Source: Proteles cristata cristata (taxonomy: Eukaryota > Chordata > Mammalia > Carnivora > Hyaenidae). Taken from it: DNA of 64,000 nucleotides. The position numbers and the translations under genes were made by a program. Location of the stretch: contig JAESUZ010004921.1 of the NCBI GenBank assembly GCA_017311185.1, forward strand, positions 620,001-684,000. The letters run 5' to 3'. The first letter of the stretch is position 1. Every line of letters begins with the position of its first letter. Positions 12,061-24,143 of this stretch are shown here, one piece after another. A model generated the notes under the pieces. It was not told the origin of the DNA. It made no database searches and saw only the letters and a program-made list of their open reading frames with translations.

Positions 12061-12282
12061 GGGTGCCTGGGTGGCTCAGTCAGTTAAATGGCCAACTTGG
12101 GCCCAGGTCATGATCTCGTGGTTTGAGAGTTCAAGCCCCACATGGAGATCTGTGCTAACAGCTTGGAGCCTGGAGCCTGCTTGGGATTCTGTGTCTCCCA
12201 CTCTGTCTATCTTTCACCACCTTGTGCTCTGTTTCCCACCCCGTCTTTCTCAAAAATAAACATTTAAAAATTTTTTAAAAGA
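12061..12282 (+). mobile_element. CanSINE (left arm of inverted pair)
   Basis: Full-length sense copy: 'gggtgcctgggtggctcagt' to 'tctcaaaaataaacatttaa'. It faces, tail to tail, the antisense copy at 12298-12514 across about 15 bp. Confidence 0.95.
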
Positions 12283-12297
12283 TAATCATTTTTTAAT

Positions 12298-12514
12298 TAT
12301 TTTTAATTTTTTTAACATTTATTATTGAGAGATAGAGGGAGACAGAATATGAGCATGGGAGGGGCACAGGGATGGGGAAACACAGAATCTGAAACAGGAT
12401 CCAGGCTCTGAGCTGTCAGCACAGAGCCCATCGCGCGGCTAAAACTCACAAATGGCAACATCATGACCTGAGTGAAGTCAGATACTTAACCGACTGAGCC
12501 ACCCAGGCACCCCT
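12298..12514 (-). mobile_element. CanSINE (right arm of inverted pair)
   Basis: Full-length antisense copy from 'ttttaacatttattattgag' to 'gactgagccacccaggcacc'. With the preceding copy it could form a long hairpin in any transcript. Confidence 0.95.
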
Positions 12515-12837
12515 CTCATTTTTAATTCTCTACTTCAGATTTGGGAAGCCTATCTCTATTGCAAGTGACTGACAATATTGCATAGGATGCTTAATTTTCT
12601 AGGTCTAGCAGGATAATGTATCAAAGTTCAATTAGATACTTTTGATAGGAATTACACATAAGTCATGTTGTAAAGCAGAAAACCTATTTGTTGGTATGAG
12701 TGACAGCAGGCAATGAGAAGGGAATAACTGGATTTGGCAATAATTAAATGCCAAATAACAGTGGCAGATCAGCCCCAAATTAAGTCACTTCCTTTCCTCC
12801 AGCCTAAACCCATTTTACTCTTTAAGTTACAGTTTCT
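12515..12837. other. Unassigned sequence
   Basis: About 320 bp with no recognised repeat, ORF or RNA gene. Confidence 0.4.
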
Positions 12838-13317
12838 CCTGTTGTTGGTGAGAAGATAGAGAAAAAGGAACCCTCTTGCACCCTTGTTAGGAATGAAAGC
12901 TAGTGTAGCTACTCTGGAACAGTATGAGGCTTCCTCAAAGAGTGAAAAATAGGACTACCCTATGATCCAGCAATTGCAATACTAGATATTTACTTAAAGA
13001 ATACAAAATGATGACTTCAAAGGGATACATGCACCCTAATGTTTATAGCAGCAGCATCTACAATAGCCAAATTATGGAAAAAGCCCAAGCATCTATTGAC
13101 TGATGAATGGATAAGAAAGATGTGTATACACATCCATACACAATGGAATATTACTCAGCCATAAAAAGAATGAAATCTTGTCATTTGCAATGACATGGAC
13201 AGAACTAGAAAGTATTACGCTAAGTGGAAGAAGTCAGTCAGCAAAAGACAAATACCATATGATTTCATTCATATGTGGAATTTAAGAGATAAGACAAAAA
13301 GCAAAACAAAGAAAATG
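12838..13317 (+). mobile_element. Old L1 ORF2 C-terminal fragment
   Basis: Sense L1: 'gatccagcaattgcaatact', 'ccataaaaagaatgaaatct' and 'gaagaagtcagtcagcaaaa' mark the ORF2 C-terminal end. Disrupted frames. Interrupted at 13318 by SINE sequence. Confidence 0.85.
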
Positions 13318-13384
13318 AGGGGCGCCTGGGTGGTTCAGTCAGTGTAGCCTCTGACTTCGGCTCAAGTCATGATCTCACAGTTCA
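13318..13384 (+). mobile_element. CanSINE 5' fragment
   Basis: Only the head is present ('ggggcgcctgggtggttcag' to 'catgatctcacagttca'). The body and tail are missing. It abuts the TSD of the next SINE and is not resumed beyond it, so it was already truncated when that copy arrived. Confidence 0.85.
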
Positions 13385-13390
13385 TTCTTT

Positions 13391-13608
13391 TTTTTTTTTA
13401 AATTTTTTAACATTTATTTATTTTTGAGACAGAGAGAGACAGAGTGTGAGCAGGGGAGGGCCAGAGAAGGAGTGAGACACAGAATCTGAAACAGGCTTCA
13501 GGCTCTGAGCTGTCAGCACAGAGCCTGGTGCGGAGCTCACGAACCATGAGATCACAACCTGAGTCGAAGTCTGATGCTTAACTGACTGAGCCACACAGGC
13601 GCCCCTCA
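13391..13608 (-). mobile_element. CanSINE next to a truncated SINE
   Basis: Full-length antisense copy with a long T tail. The TSD is 'gttcattcttt' (13380-13390 and 13611-13621). The left TSD includes the last bases of the truncated sense SINE, so that fragment is older. Confidence 0.92.
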
Positions 13609-13622
13609 TGGTTCATTCTTTT

Positions 13623-16600
13623 AAGCAAACATCACTGAACAGCAACTACTTGTCAGACATTTGAGTTATGTGAAGAGGATATAGTTCATCAAGTGTGAGA
13701 GACTTATAATGTGATTAAGCAGAGACACATAGGTATTCAAATAAATATGGTGACAGTCTTTTCTCCAGGTACAGTTGAGACACAAGTGAAGGTGAGGTGC
13801 TCGCCATGGGATGTAAAGTGAGCACGGGATGGTAGAGAGGAATTCTCTCCTTAAAGTTGCTCATTACAAATTCCATACACATAGTTCAATAAACCTTTAC
13901 ATTATTTTCCTCAAAAAGGTGGTAGCATTTTCTCTGAACAAAGATACAGCTCTAATATAAGAATCATCAGGCTCCATAGTATTTGATCCACTTATTGTTG
14001 AACTGTGCACCACATTTGGACAATTCCAGTATTCCAAACTAGATTTTAATAGCCTTAAAGGAAAAGTAGATTCAGCATTTAGTATAAATAGGATCAAAGT
14101 ATAATTGCAATAATATTTGCAGAAGCCAAAGGGGGGTTTCCTTGAGAACCAGGGAAGAGATTTTTACAGAGGGCTTCCTATATTAGAGCAGAGGTGGAAA
14201 GTGTCCCACCAGAGTCTCAGAAGAATTCAAATTCTAGTTGTTTTTATTATAGTGTGAAGGAATAGCTGTTCTTCCTGAAATAGTAACACAAATTCTGCAA
14301 CGTTTTCCAGACTTGCTCACCTCTATTTATTTGAATTTTCTGCTGGGAAATGAAGGGGAAGAAGGAAGGTATTTGAGTCCAAAGAAAATTTTAAAAAGAA
14401 ACTGAACTGAAAGACTCTGAGGCCACACAATGTAACAACAGAGCAGGAAGTTGCAAGGCTATCAGAGTAAGTGACACCTTAATCCACCTTAACTTGGTTT
14501 CAGCCTATTGCATTTCTATCTAGATGTACTGCTCGCCACCCACAAAAGTTTCCCTTGCCTTTTTAAATCTCTACCGTCTTTAAGACACATTGTTTCCCCT
14601 CCAGACATTCTGTGGTTGGAAATTATACTGTCTCCTCAAGCCTGAATTAAAAGGACTTTCTATTAATGGGTCTAACTGGTTGCAGTTGAACCACAGTAAT
14701 GTGTTTGCACTCCCTATAGTCTGACCCGTAAGGAGGGGAACAGGAAGGTTCCATATAAGGTGGGCATAGTAGGTAGCATCCATAATAACTTCAGGAATGA
14801 AAACACATCTTCTGTGAGTTCACTACCCTTTTGGATTAGCCACACCACAGTCGTTATTATAAATCAATGTTTACAAGTACTGAAATATCTCAAACTCTCT
14901 ACCATATGAAAATAGGTGTTTGTATCTGTATTTTTGGTTTTTTAATGAGAGAAATTTGAAGAAAAAAAAGAAAAGAGTTATTTATTATGTTAAAATAACA
15001 AGATAATGAAGAGGCTTAGTATCATCTATATTTATTACTTGAAGCCTACTTTGTAATTTTTTTCAACATGTTCTAACTCAGCCATTATATTTTACAAACT
15101 AGACACAGTTATTATTAGAAGTTGCAGGGAGAGATTTTGGATGGCAGGAAAAACAACAACAACAACAGTGATCATAATTTCAGGTTCCTTTCTGACTTAG
15201 TGACTTATCTGGTAACTCAATTCTTAAATAAAACAAAAGGAAACAACAACAAATAGCAACAACAATATAACTCTGACATAGATAGTTCTGAAGATTAGAC
15301 AAAAGATTATCGTCTCTCAAGTCTCTTATTTTTGAAAGTGTACATGTTTTTGCAGGAGATAATCTTGTCATATTATTTCTGGAACTGTTTCTCCAAAAAA
15401 AATCATACTTCAACCCTGCTCTTTAAGGATAAGGCATATCTGACACATGTTCTAACAACTCCAGCTCTTCCTATATGATGAATGGGGGATTGTACTTTCT
15501 CTTCTCACCGTGTGAGATGATTCCTTCCTGAGAAATCTGTGAGAGAAAGCAGTGGTATTGCACACAACTGCTTGGCTTAGATACTTCCTATGAAAGTTCA
15601 CTGAAATCTAAACACAAAACTGTATTTAAGAGAAATCGTATTAATTGATAAGAGAATATGATGATTTAACATTTTAATGTCAAAAGATATAGAGATACTA
15701 ACAAAAACTGAACAAGCTTGAAGTCATAGTTAACATGATGTTATCCTATATAAACACCTTTGGGGAGGGCCTCTTATTTAGGGGCACGTAAAGTTTCCTC
15801 CTTATATCTGGTACAAGCAACTCTTGTTCTCAAGAGACAGTGTCTGCAATTCTTCTGTTTAATGGTGTTCTTGTATTTGTGGGTTCTCAAGAAGTCCATT
15901 GTTACTATCCTATAAAATAGCATTTATATAATCATGAAAGATGCTTTATAGACTATAATATTGTGGCTATTTATCATTGATTATCTACAAACAGTATTAC
16001 ATTTAGGCAATCTGAAAAGATATTAAGATAGTGATTAAAAACCAAAAGAATTATGAGGATTACTTCAGCAGCAATAATGATATGTTGAGCTAATTAAAAA
16101 GAATATAGTACGCTGACCTTTACATTTTCAACATCTATCTATTAGCAGTTCTGTAGGACACTAGCAGTAGATTAATGTACTTTAAATCAACAAACTCTTT
16201 TAAAGTATCTAATATGTGCCAGGAACTGTTCTAGGCATGCAGAACACAAAGATAAAGCAGAAAGAAAAAAAAAAAAGCCCTCCTCCTCCAAATATCTATT
16301 CCATGTTTTTGAAATTCAAAGCCTGAATGCCATGACTTATTTGTGATAGAGACCCTTTTGGTGTTGTGCTCCATATCCACCAAGCCTGCTTGTGATTTCA
16401 GCACAGTGGCAGTGGACATTTCCATGCAGATTTTGGTAGTGAGGCTGTTCTATGTAGTTCCACCCCCTAACTTGTTTCAAGTCCAAAAGTTCAAGGGAGT
16501 TAAATCCCACAGGGAGGAGAGTAAGTGTAAGTACTTCCTTGTCTCTATCTCTACCTTTGGGGAAACAAACTAAGACATTCAGTGAATCAAATATATTTGA

Positions 16601-16649
16601 AGAAGCATAGACCATCTCCTAGTGGCCAGGCACTCTAGATGTCCAAAGT
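13623..16649. other. Long unassigned, single-copy-looking stretch
   Basis: No SINE, young L1 or supported exon found. A segment near 16175-16245 ('tatgtgccaggaactgttct') resembles an ancient mammal-wide repeat module. Short A-rich and (AAC)n patches occur at 15150-15270. Other possible content is conserved non-coding DNA, which cannot be judged without alignment. Confidence 0.4.
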
Positions 16650-16815
16650 ATGTTCCAGATATTAAACACTTGCTATGAACTAAACACCCTGCAGCTCGTT
16701 TTAGCTACATTCTAACACAACAATTCTGCAAGGTAACCTGAGGAATAATATGTTGAGAGGTCAACTAACTTACCTATATTTACACTAATACATTGAATTT
16801 CAGGAATTTGAAACC
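16650..16815 (-). repeat. MIR, antisense
   Basis: 'cacttgctatgaactaaaca' followed by 'caaggtaacctgaggaataa' and 'gaggtcaactaacttaccta' follows the antisense MIR order, diverged. A young SINE inserted at its right edge. Confidence 0.6.
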
Positions 16816-16830
16816 TATTTTTCTCCTCCT

Positions 16831-17050
16831 TTTTTTTTTAAATATTTTTTTTTAATTTATTTCGAGGAGAGAGAGAGACAGCGCGAGCAGGGGAGGGCCA
16901 GAGAGAGAGGGAGTCACAGACTGAAACAGGCTCCAGGCTCTGAGCTGGCAGTCAGCACAGAGCCCGACGCGGGGCGGGAACCCACGAACCGCGAGATCAT
17001 GACCTAAGCGAAAGTCGGACGCTTAACCAACTAAGCCACCCAGGCGCCCC
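16831..17050 (-). mobile_element. Young CanSINE with perfect TSD
   Basis: Antisense full-length copy with many CpGs kept ('gcccgacgcggggcgggaac', 'acgaaccgcgagatcatgac'), a sign of recent insertion. The TSD 'tatttttctcctcct' (16816-16830 and 17051-17065) is identical over 15 bp. Confidence 0.97.
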
Positions 17051-17065
17051 TATTTTTCTCCTCCT

Positions 17066-18132
17066 AATTTGAACATTTAATCATATAAACAAACATAATC
17101 ATATTAATCAGATAATTAATGAGCTTTATCCTCAATAAGAAGATAGTCTAAAAATAGAGACTAGCAAGTAGCGTATAATTGAAATTTACTAAAAAAAGTA
17201 GACTTCTCTAAATACAAGGGCTAGCTCTAGTCAATTGTTAATATTTTCTGCAGTATACACACATACATACATACATACATACTATACATACTACTTATTG
17301 GGTATTTTCCTTGATCTCAGAATGCCTAAATATCCATCTTCTCTTTTTCCCTGGTCCCATCTCTCCAGTTGGCCTCTGCCTCTGAAAGATCAAACTATTC
17401 CTGCCCTAGGGTATTCACAACTTATAAAAACTATAACATCTACAACGTACCCAGATAATTATGTTCACATTTTATGGTCCTAAACTCATCCTCAAGACCT
17501 TAGCATCAGGATTTCTCCTCTGGTTTGATATCTTCTTTGGCTCTGTAAATGTGTTTACTTCCTGGCTCTCCCTCCTGATGTCTAGGCTTCAGTATGCCTC
17601 TCGATTTTTGACACAGCTATATCGGTAATTTTTTCTCATGTACAGAAAGACATAAACACACATGCTTTAGGTTTCTGCTTCATATAAGACCTCTGAGATT
17701 CCCTACCCGACACCATTTTTTGCCATATAACTAAGATCTCTGAATATAAATATATAACTAAGATCTCTGAATATAAGCATATATAATACATACATAGAAC
17801 ATACTAATATATAGAAATACATATATTCTAAATTTTATACCAATATCTCACCAATAAGTAATCTACATCATGAATTACCAACATTTCATTTATACCATTA
17901 TTTGCTACATAGATGTATCTTTTAGAAAAGAGAAAGATCTATTGTGGAAGTAAAGTGATGGGTGATAATATTTTCACTACATAGTCTCATTCATGTAATC
18001 TCAGTAAAATAGAACATATTCAACAATAGGAAAGAGAGCATACTGTCTTATATCTTGTCTATTAGTTGAATTCCAAACTCAAATGAACCTTGGAAATAGT
18101 CATTCACATAGCAAATACTGCATCATTATCAG
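17066..18132. other. Unassigned sequence with small tandem repeats
   Basis: Contains (CATA)n at 17257-17290 and a 25-bp block starting 'atataactaagatctctg' present twice (17725-17749 and 17752-17776). Otherwise nothing recognised. Confidence 0.5.
17257..17290. repeat. (CATA)n microsatellite
   Basis: 'cacacatacatacatacata' continuing as CATA units, about 8 repeats. Confidence 0.9.
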
Positions 18133-18134
18133 TG

Positions 18135-18272
18135 GTGTTTTTTTGGTTTTTTTTTGTTTGTTTGTTTGTTTTGTTTTTGTTAAGTAAAGCTCTATGCCCA
18201 AAGTGGGGCTTGAACTCACAACCCTGAGATCAAGAGTCACATGTTACACCATCTGAGACAGCCAGCTGCCCC
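18135..18272 (-). mobile_element. Older CanSINE fragment with T/G-rich tail
   Basis: A (TTTG)n/T-rich run (18138-18180) precedes 'aagtggggcttgaactcaca', 'accctgagatcaagagtcac' and 'gagacagccagctgcccctc', the antisense 5' half of an older carnivoran SINE type. Confidence 0.8.
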
Positions 18273-19124
18273 TCAGTGTAGTTTTAAGGTTGTCAATTCT
18301 TTCTACTTTATTCATTAACCTTCTAATTATGTTTGCATATTGTGAAGCAGTAGAAATGCAAAGTGGATTCCCTCAAATTTCCATTTGTTCTACTGCTTTT
18401 CCCTTTACTTTTTCCTCTCCTCCTCTCTTTCCTTTCCTTTCTTTCTCACTCAGATAATGCAGTACTTTGCAGTCTGTCATCAGGATCAAAGAACATGGGA
18501 ATTGTGTCATGAAGTATTTGATATCATAACTATTATACTGCTTTCTGAGAAAACTTATGAATCATCTTTCATACTATGCAGACAAAAATTTGCAAATAAA
18601 GTGACAAAAGGAATAACCTAATGGTAAAATGTGAACAGCCAAAATAACTTGGAAGCAAATGAAATTAGAGTCTACCTGCGCCACTCCCTGAAAATGTCTG
18701 CCTGAACTTAGTTGGCTTCCCCATATGGTAATTGATCAAAGCCAGAAGGAAAAAAAAAGTGTTATGTCATGAAAATTTAGCACTATTTAGAACACACTGG
18801 AGATAGACATTTCAGACAGAAATCCCAATTTTTACTTTCCTCTCTGGATAACAACATTCAAATCAATAGCCAAGATAATATTAATCCCCATCTTCACTGA
18901 CCAGATGAAAAAGACACAATCGTTATTTGATATTTTGGGACTGTTATTATTATGGTATGGACAACACAGAAAACATTAAATATGGTTAACAGTCTTCTAA
19001 ACTGGTCTTAATTAAACTCTTAAGGCATGGGTGGTCAATGAATCAAAAAACCTTTGTAGACTCAAATTACCTGTCAACTTTTCTGCAGTATTATAACATC
19101 CCACCTAATAAGATTTCCTTGCCA
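18273..19124. other. Unassigned sequence
   Basis: A C/T-rich patch at 18395-18445, otherwise no repeat family or supported coding sequence recognised. Confidence 0.4.
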
Positions 19125-19143
19125 TCATCTGAGAGAGATTTTA

Positions 19144-19370
19144 TTTTTTTTTTAATGTTTTTTATTTATTTCTAGGAGAGAGAGAGAGAGAGAGAGAGAC
19201 AGCGTGAGCAGGGAGGGTCAGAGAGAGAGGGAGTCACAGACTGAAACAGGCTCCAGGCTCTGAGCTGGCAGTCAGCACAGAGCCCGACGTGGGGCTCGAA
19301 CCCACAAACCACGAGATCATGACCTAAGCAAAAGTCGGACGCTTAACCGACTAAGCCACCCAGGCACCCC
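19144..19370 (-). mobile_element. Young CanSINE with long TSD
   Basis: Antisense full-length copy, (GA)n run at 19174-19199. Flanks 'tcatctgagagagatttta' (19125-19143) and 'tcatctgagagtgatttta' (19371-19389) match at 18 of 19 positions. Its body closely matches the 16831-17050 copy, including the duplicated 'ggcagtcagcacagagcccg'. Confidence 0.97.
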
Positions 19371-19389
19371 TCATCTGAGAGTGATTTTA

Positions 19390-22135
19390 ATATGTTCTTA
19401 ATTGATATGTTTATTTAATAGCTATTGATTACTATATTTAGAAGAAAATTATCACATAGATTGAAAGAGCCAAATCTTACAAATACCTCATTCCAGTAAG
19501 GCACAGTCCCTTTCTTTTTACTGAGCTGTGTAACAGCTCACTGACTCAGATCATTTACTTATCATTAAAAGAGGGAATTGCTATGATGTACATCCAAAAA
19601 ATAAATCAAGGCAAAAATCTTTTTCGAGTCACACTTTTCTCGGGTGGAATTCGAAGAGTTGTCACAATATGACAACTGTGAGATTTTTTTGGAGGAAAAA
19701 AAAAGCAGCAGCCATGGTGAAGTAAAAAAAATTTACAGATTTCATTTCAAAAAGATTGAAGTCTATGAAAACACTTCATTTACAGAAACTTTGATGCCAG
19801 AGTCTACACACACTAAATAAATTAGGGGGCTGGGGAATAAATACATAAGGTTGGTAATGTTTAAAAGAAAAAAACTGAATCAACAGTGAATAAAGTCTAA
19901 CCAACCCTTCAGCAAAATGGAGAAGGATGAGGGAAATTTGGTTATAAATTTAAAACAATTTCACATCTAAGTCCAATGTGTGAGAATCCCATGTAGAAAA
20001 TATGAGAAAGGATAGCTATCTTGGGAATAACAAGAGGCATTTTAACTGTAACCAATTTAGCATTAATAGATAAAATTTTTTGGTTACACCTACATAAAAT
20101 AGCAGCAAACTTAACTTAAATGGAACTTCTGAAAACCCAAAACTTCTGCTCTCTCCATCAGCTGAAGCAAATGGTGTTCATTTGATTCGGGTGTTGTTGT
20201 TTTTTTTTTTAAACATGTTCAACCACTGCCAGGAAATTCACTATGGATTTCAGTTGAATATTTTAAATCTTGTTCATGTTACTTTAGATTCATCTTTCTT
20301 TTAAAACCGTCCCAGATGAGGAATTTTTTGCACCACTGAAGGCAAGATATCCTGTTGATATCTGTGCCAAGAGATTTTTGTCATTTCCTGAAAATCATGA
20401 AATGGGCGAAAGTTGTTCCTAAAGGAAGGTCATGCAAAACTTCTTGAAAGACTAGAGCTTTTCCTCTTGAATATGAAATAAGAAGTGCCTTTTCCCCCCT
20501 TTTTATTTAGCTATGCAAAGGCTATTTCTCCCTGATGACCTGACACAGACCCAGCCAACACCATCCATAATGAAAATCAATGGCACCAAGTCACTAAACA
20601 ATTACTCTGTCTTCTTTAAAAATGCAGAAGTCTTCAAAAAACAAGGATTTAGAGACTGATTAATTTGCCATTTGTCTAGGAGATTGCACTAGTTGCATTA
20701 TTTAAGAAGTGCCTTGTCTTTGTGCCTTCAAAAGCGGAAACAAGATCAAAGATTTGAGAATCACCAGTTCTCATGAAGGGCATTTGGTGACAGTATAAAA
20801 GGCAACCAGAATATGTGCCCTGGGCCTGTAGCACTCCGAATCTTTCTCACACATTAGACCACGGTGGACTATAGCTTTTCCGTATATACAATATAGAAAC
20901 AAAACCGTGGTTCAGAAAACAGTTGTGTATTTGCCTACTCAGTGGAATACTCACAGGAATAGGTATTTTCTAGTCATGTTTCCTGAAAGAAGGAAAACCA
21001 ATCTTGGCCAATCCACACAAAACCTATCATACTCTTATCCTGTGTCCTTCCTCTCCTTTATCTGCCTTGTATTTCAATTTATCTAAATGTGTTGATGATT
21101 CTATCAGGTGACCATTATCTTTTCCTCCTTTATTTTTATCTTCTGTTTACCATCTCATGACAGAAAACTCCTCTCATAATTTCTACTCCAGTAGACACAG
21201 TTGAAAAGTTTACCATGATGTTATATGGTGTTTTCTCTTCCCGACTCCTATGACCCCAAAGAAGATCGCCAAGTACTTTTCATTTTTAAATGTGCTTATT
21301 TGATTGATGCACTTATTTATAAATATTTTTTCCCTTATAAAATCTTACGATACCTAGAATTATTTTATTAGAAACACCTTTCTGGGTGACAGGAAACTGT
21401 AGGAAGCAGTTTCTCTGAGACTCAAGAATTAGAAAGAAGAGTAAGAGAGAGGAGAAAGGAGAGCCCAGCTTCTCTGGGCAGTGAAGTTACCCCCAGAAGT
21501 TAACTAAAGGGGCCTCAGGAAGAAGATGGCATCACTTTAGGAAGAGCGGCAACATGGTTGAAGCCCTGAAAGGAAGTTCCCAGGCAGACGACTTGGAGCA
21601 TCACATCAGAGGTGACTTAAGTGGAAAGTACTGGAAGTCATTCTCATATGCAGTCATAGGTTTACTGAGTATTAAGCTGCATGATAGAGTCTGTTTATAT
21701 TTGCTTATATGCCATTTCACTGTTTCCCCAACCTGTTTCTCACTTAGTAAAACTGATCTCTTGTTATATGTTTACTCAGTGAATAATGAAATTAGGAATG
21801 AATGATTGTCCATGCTTAGCCTAGATCTAGTGGGTGTTTCCTCAATTTTGTTGAAGATAGGCTAACAGGGAGAATAGAGAGAGTATTCTGACACTCTTGT
21901 TCCTTTTACATTTGTGATATAAACAAGTGGTTTTAAAAATAGTCAGAAGCCAGTCTTCCAGAGGCTGGGGAGAGAAACCTTTTGAAGGCTGGGAACTGTT
22001 TTGGACACTTTGATTGATTGTTGATTTCCTGAGGATTTCCTATATGTGTACACTGCTGTACCTTGCAACACTGGAAAAGGAATCATTCATTCATTTCTCT
22101 GACACCTGTGTGACACAGTATAAACACATACTGCT
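19390..22135. other. Long unassigned, single-copy-looking stretch
   Basis: About 2.7 kb without SINE or L1. A purine-rich segment (21400-21560) leads into an 83-codon plus-strand ORF (21554-21805) lacking recognisable homology. One of the larger repeat-free intervals, hence a reasonable place to look for conserved non-coding DNA. Confidence 0.4.
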
Positions 22136-22139
22136 TGTC

Positions 22140-22330
22140 TTATTCCTAAAGCAACCCATTGTAATAGGTGCTAGCAAACATATCTGACTATCTTTAATTA
22201 ACAGATGAACATACCAAATCTTAGAGAGGCTAAGTGACTAACTTAAGGTCACATGGGTGACCCTAAGTGACCAAGCCAGGTTAGAACCTCTAACTCATAA
22301 CTTCATTGCTATTTACACTATCTTAAGTCA
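22140..22330 (-). repeat. MIR, antisense
   Basis: 'cagatgaacataccaaatct', 'tagagaggctaagtgactaa' and 'cttaaggtcacatgggtgac' form the MIR core region in antisense; 'caagccaggttagaacctct' extends it. Confidence 0.8.
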
Positions 22331-22984
22331 CCAATTGATTTTTTAAAATCAAGGAAAAATCTAAACCCCTCAACTGCTTTATCCTCTATCATTTATTCAC
22401 CAAAGAAGTTTTCAGAAGGAATGCATATTCAATAAGATAAGCCAAAGTAGAAAGAAAAACGACTCCTCTACCAAAGGCCTCTGTGTATTCATTGTAAACT
22501 CACCTCACTACCATTCCTACCTAGAAGAAAGAACAAGAATTATATTTCCAGAATGTCCCTACCCAAATGGTTCCAGGTTAGAACATGCCAAAGAAGTATC
22601 CTCATGTGAGACTGGAAGATTTTTAAAAAGGGGGAAGCCATTATTCTCTGGAGACAAGAAGGCAGAGACATGGGCATATGGCAGACCTAAACTTCACAGC
22701 AGATTTCTGAGAGGTTATCATCAATCACTGACATTGACTGTCAAGGCAATGGCTCTTAGAGCATTGCATGCTTAGTGGTGGTTTATAGTATTCAAAGTAG
22801 CCTCCACATGACCTTCTTGAAAGATGCCTTATGAAGTTCTTGTGTTTCCACCTGCTTAGGGGTATGTTCTTGAGAGCCATATCATGCTTCTGGAAGTTGA
22901 AATCCATGGCACAGTGTTCCTTGTCCTTTGTTCTCATACTACTTCTAATGGTCGTATAACTCTTTACTTTCTTGTGTTAAAGTC
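22331..22984. other. Unassigned sequence
   Basis: A 70-codon minus-strand ORF (22725-22937) has no recognised family. No repeat identified. Confidence 0.35.
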
Positions 22985-22996
22985 CTTCCTAATAGA

Positions 22997-23208
22997 GGGG
23001 CACCTTGGTGGTTCAGTCAGTTGGGTGTCCGACTTCGGCTCAGGTTATGATCTCACAGTCCGTGGGTTCAAGGCCCATGTTGAGCTCTGTGCTGACAGCT
23101 CAGAGCCTGAAGCCTGCTTCAGATTCTGTGTCTCCCTCTCTCTCTGACCCTCTCCCGCTTGCTCTCTGTCTCTGTCTCTCAAAATAAAGACATAAATTTT
23201 TTTAAACA
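22997..23208 (+). mobile_element. CanSINE
   Basis: Full-length sense copy from 'ggggcaccttggtggttcag' to 'aaaataaagacataaatttt'. TSD 'cttcctaatRga' (22985-22996 and 23209-23220). Confidence 0.95.
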
Positions 23209-23220
23209 CTTCCTAATGGA

Positions 23221-23907
23221 AAATGTATAGAATAGCTAACCTAAACCTGCCTATTACAGAAAACATTAGAAATTCTGTCTTAATACAAGTTTCCTCAAAT
23301 GCTCTTATAATGATGATTTTACGTGATTTAGTAACGGCATTCATGAGATTAAAATAATTAGGTGACCAAAGCCAATGCTTTCAGAAGTCAGAATTCCTAC
23401 TAAGAAGTAGACAGGTTACTGATTTTTTTTTCAACAAACCAGATCAATATGCTTCTAAATATAAATGAGGATAAGCATGACTTAAATCCTTGTCCATCAA
23501 TTATATTAGTCAAAGGCATCATTCCCTAAGTTATCACTAAGATAATTTTTACATTCTACTATTTTTATGATATGTAGGATTCTATACACACTTTAAAAAG
23601 ATGACTGTTGATTTATTAAGTCTTATGGTCTATAAAGTAATATTTGGTTATACCATAAATATTTAATAGTTTTTCAGGGCCATAAATACTTTTCATTTAA
23701 ATGAGTATAAAGTAATTTTTTAAGTCTGAAACACAATTCAGTGTAATTTCAGAGTAGAGTCCAACACATCAAAAATTTACTTTTACTTTGAAGACTGCTC
23801 ATGTGTTTAAAACCAGAAGAAGAAAACAAGGATTAATGTTTTTAGGCATTAATGTCATTAGGTATAATGATATCTTTGTGACCATGTAAGAGAATACTCA
23901 TACTTTT
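23221..23907. other. Unassigned AT-rich sequence
   Basis: No recognised repeat or exon. Confidence 0.35.
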
Positions 23908-23921
23908 AAAGATAAAACCTG

Positions 23922-24129
23922 GGGCGCCTGGTGGCTCAGTCAGCTAAGCATCTGATTTCAGTTCAGGTCATGATCTCGCAGTTTGTGGGTTCTAGACCCG
24001 CATCAAGCTCTGGGCTGAGAGCCTGGAGCCTACTTCAGATTCTGTGTCTCCCTCTCTCTGGCCCTCCCCTGTTCATGCTCTGTCTCTTTCTGTTTCTCAA
24101 AAACAAATCAATATTTTTAAAAAATAAAT
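23922..24129 (+). mobile_element. CanSINE
   Basis: Full-length sense copy, 'gggcgcctggtggctcagtc' to 'ttctcaaaaacaaatcaata'. TSD 'aaagatRaaacctg' (23908-23921 and 24130-24143). Confidence 0.95.
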
Positions 24130-24143
24130 AAAGATGAAACCTG

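Noticed and set aside
12061..12160. tRNA-like head with A/B-box-type motifs
   Set aside because: It is the tRNA-Lys-derived head of a CanSINE, as in all other copies here, not a functional tRNA gene.
21554..21805. 83-codon plus-strand ORF after a purine-rich leader
   Set aside because: No recognisable product, and the ORF runs through likely non-coding sequence. No promoter evidence was seen.
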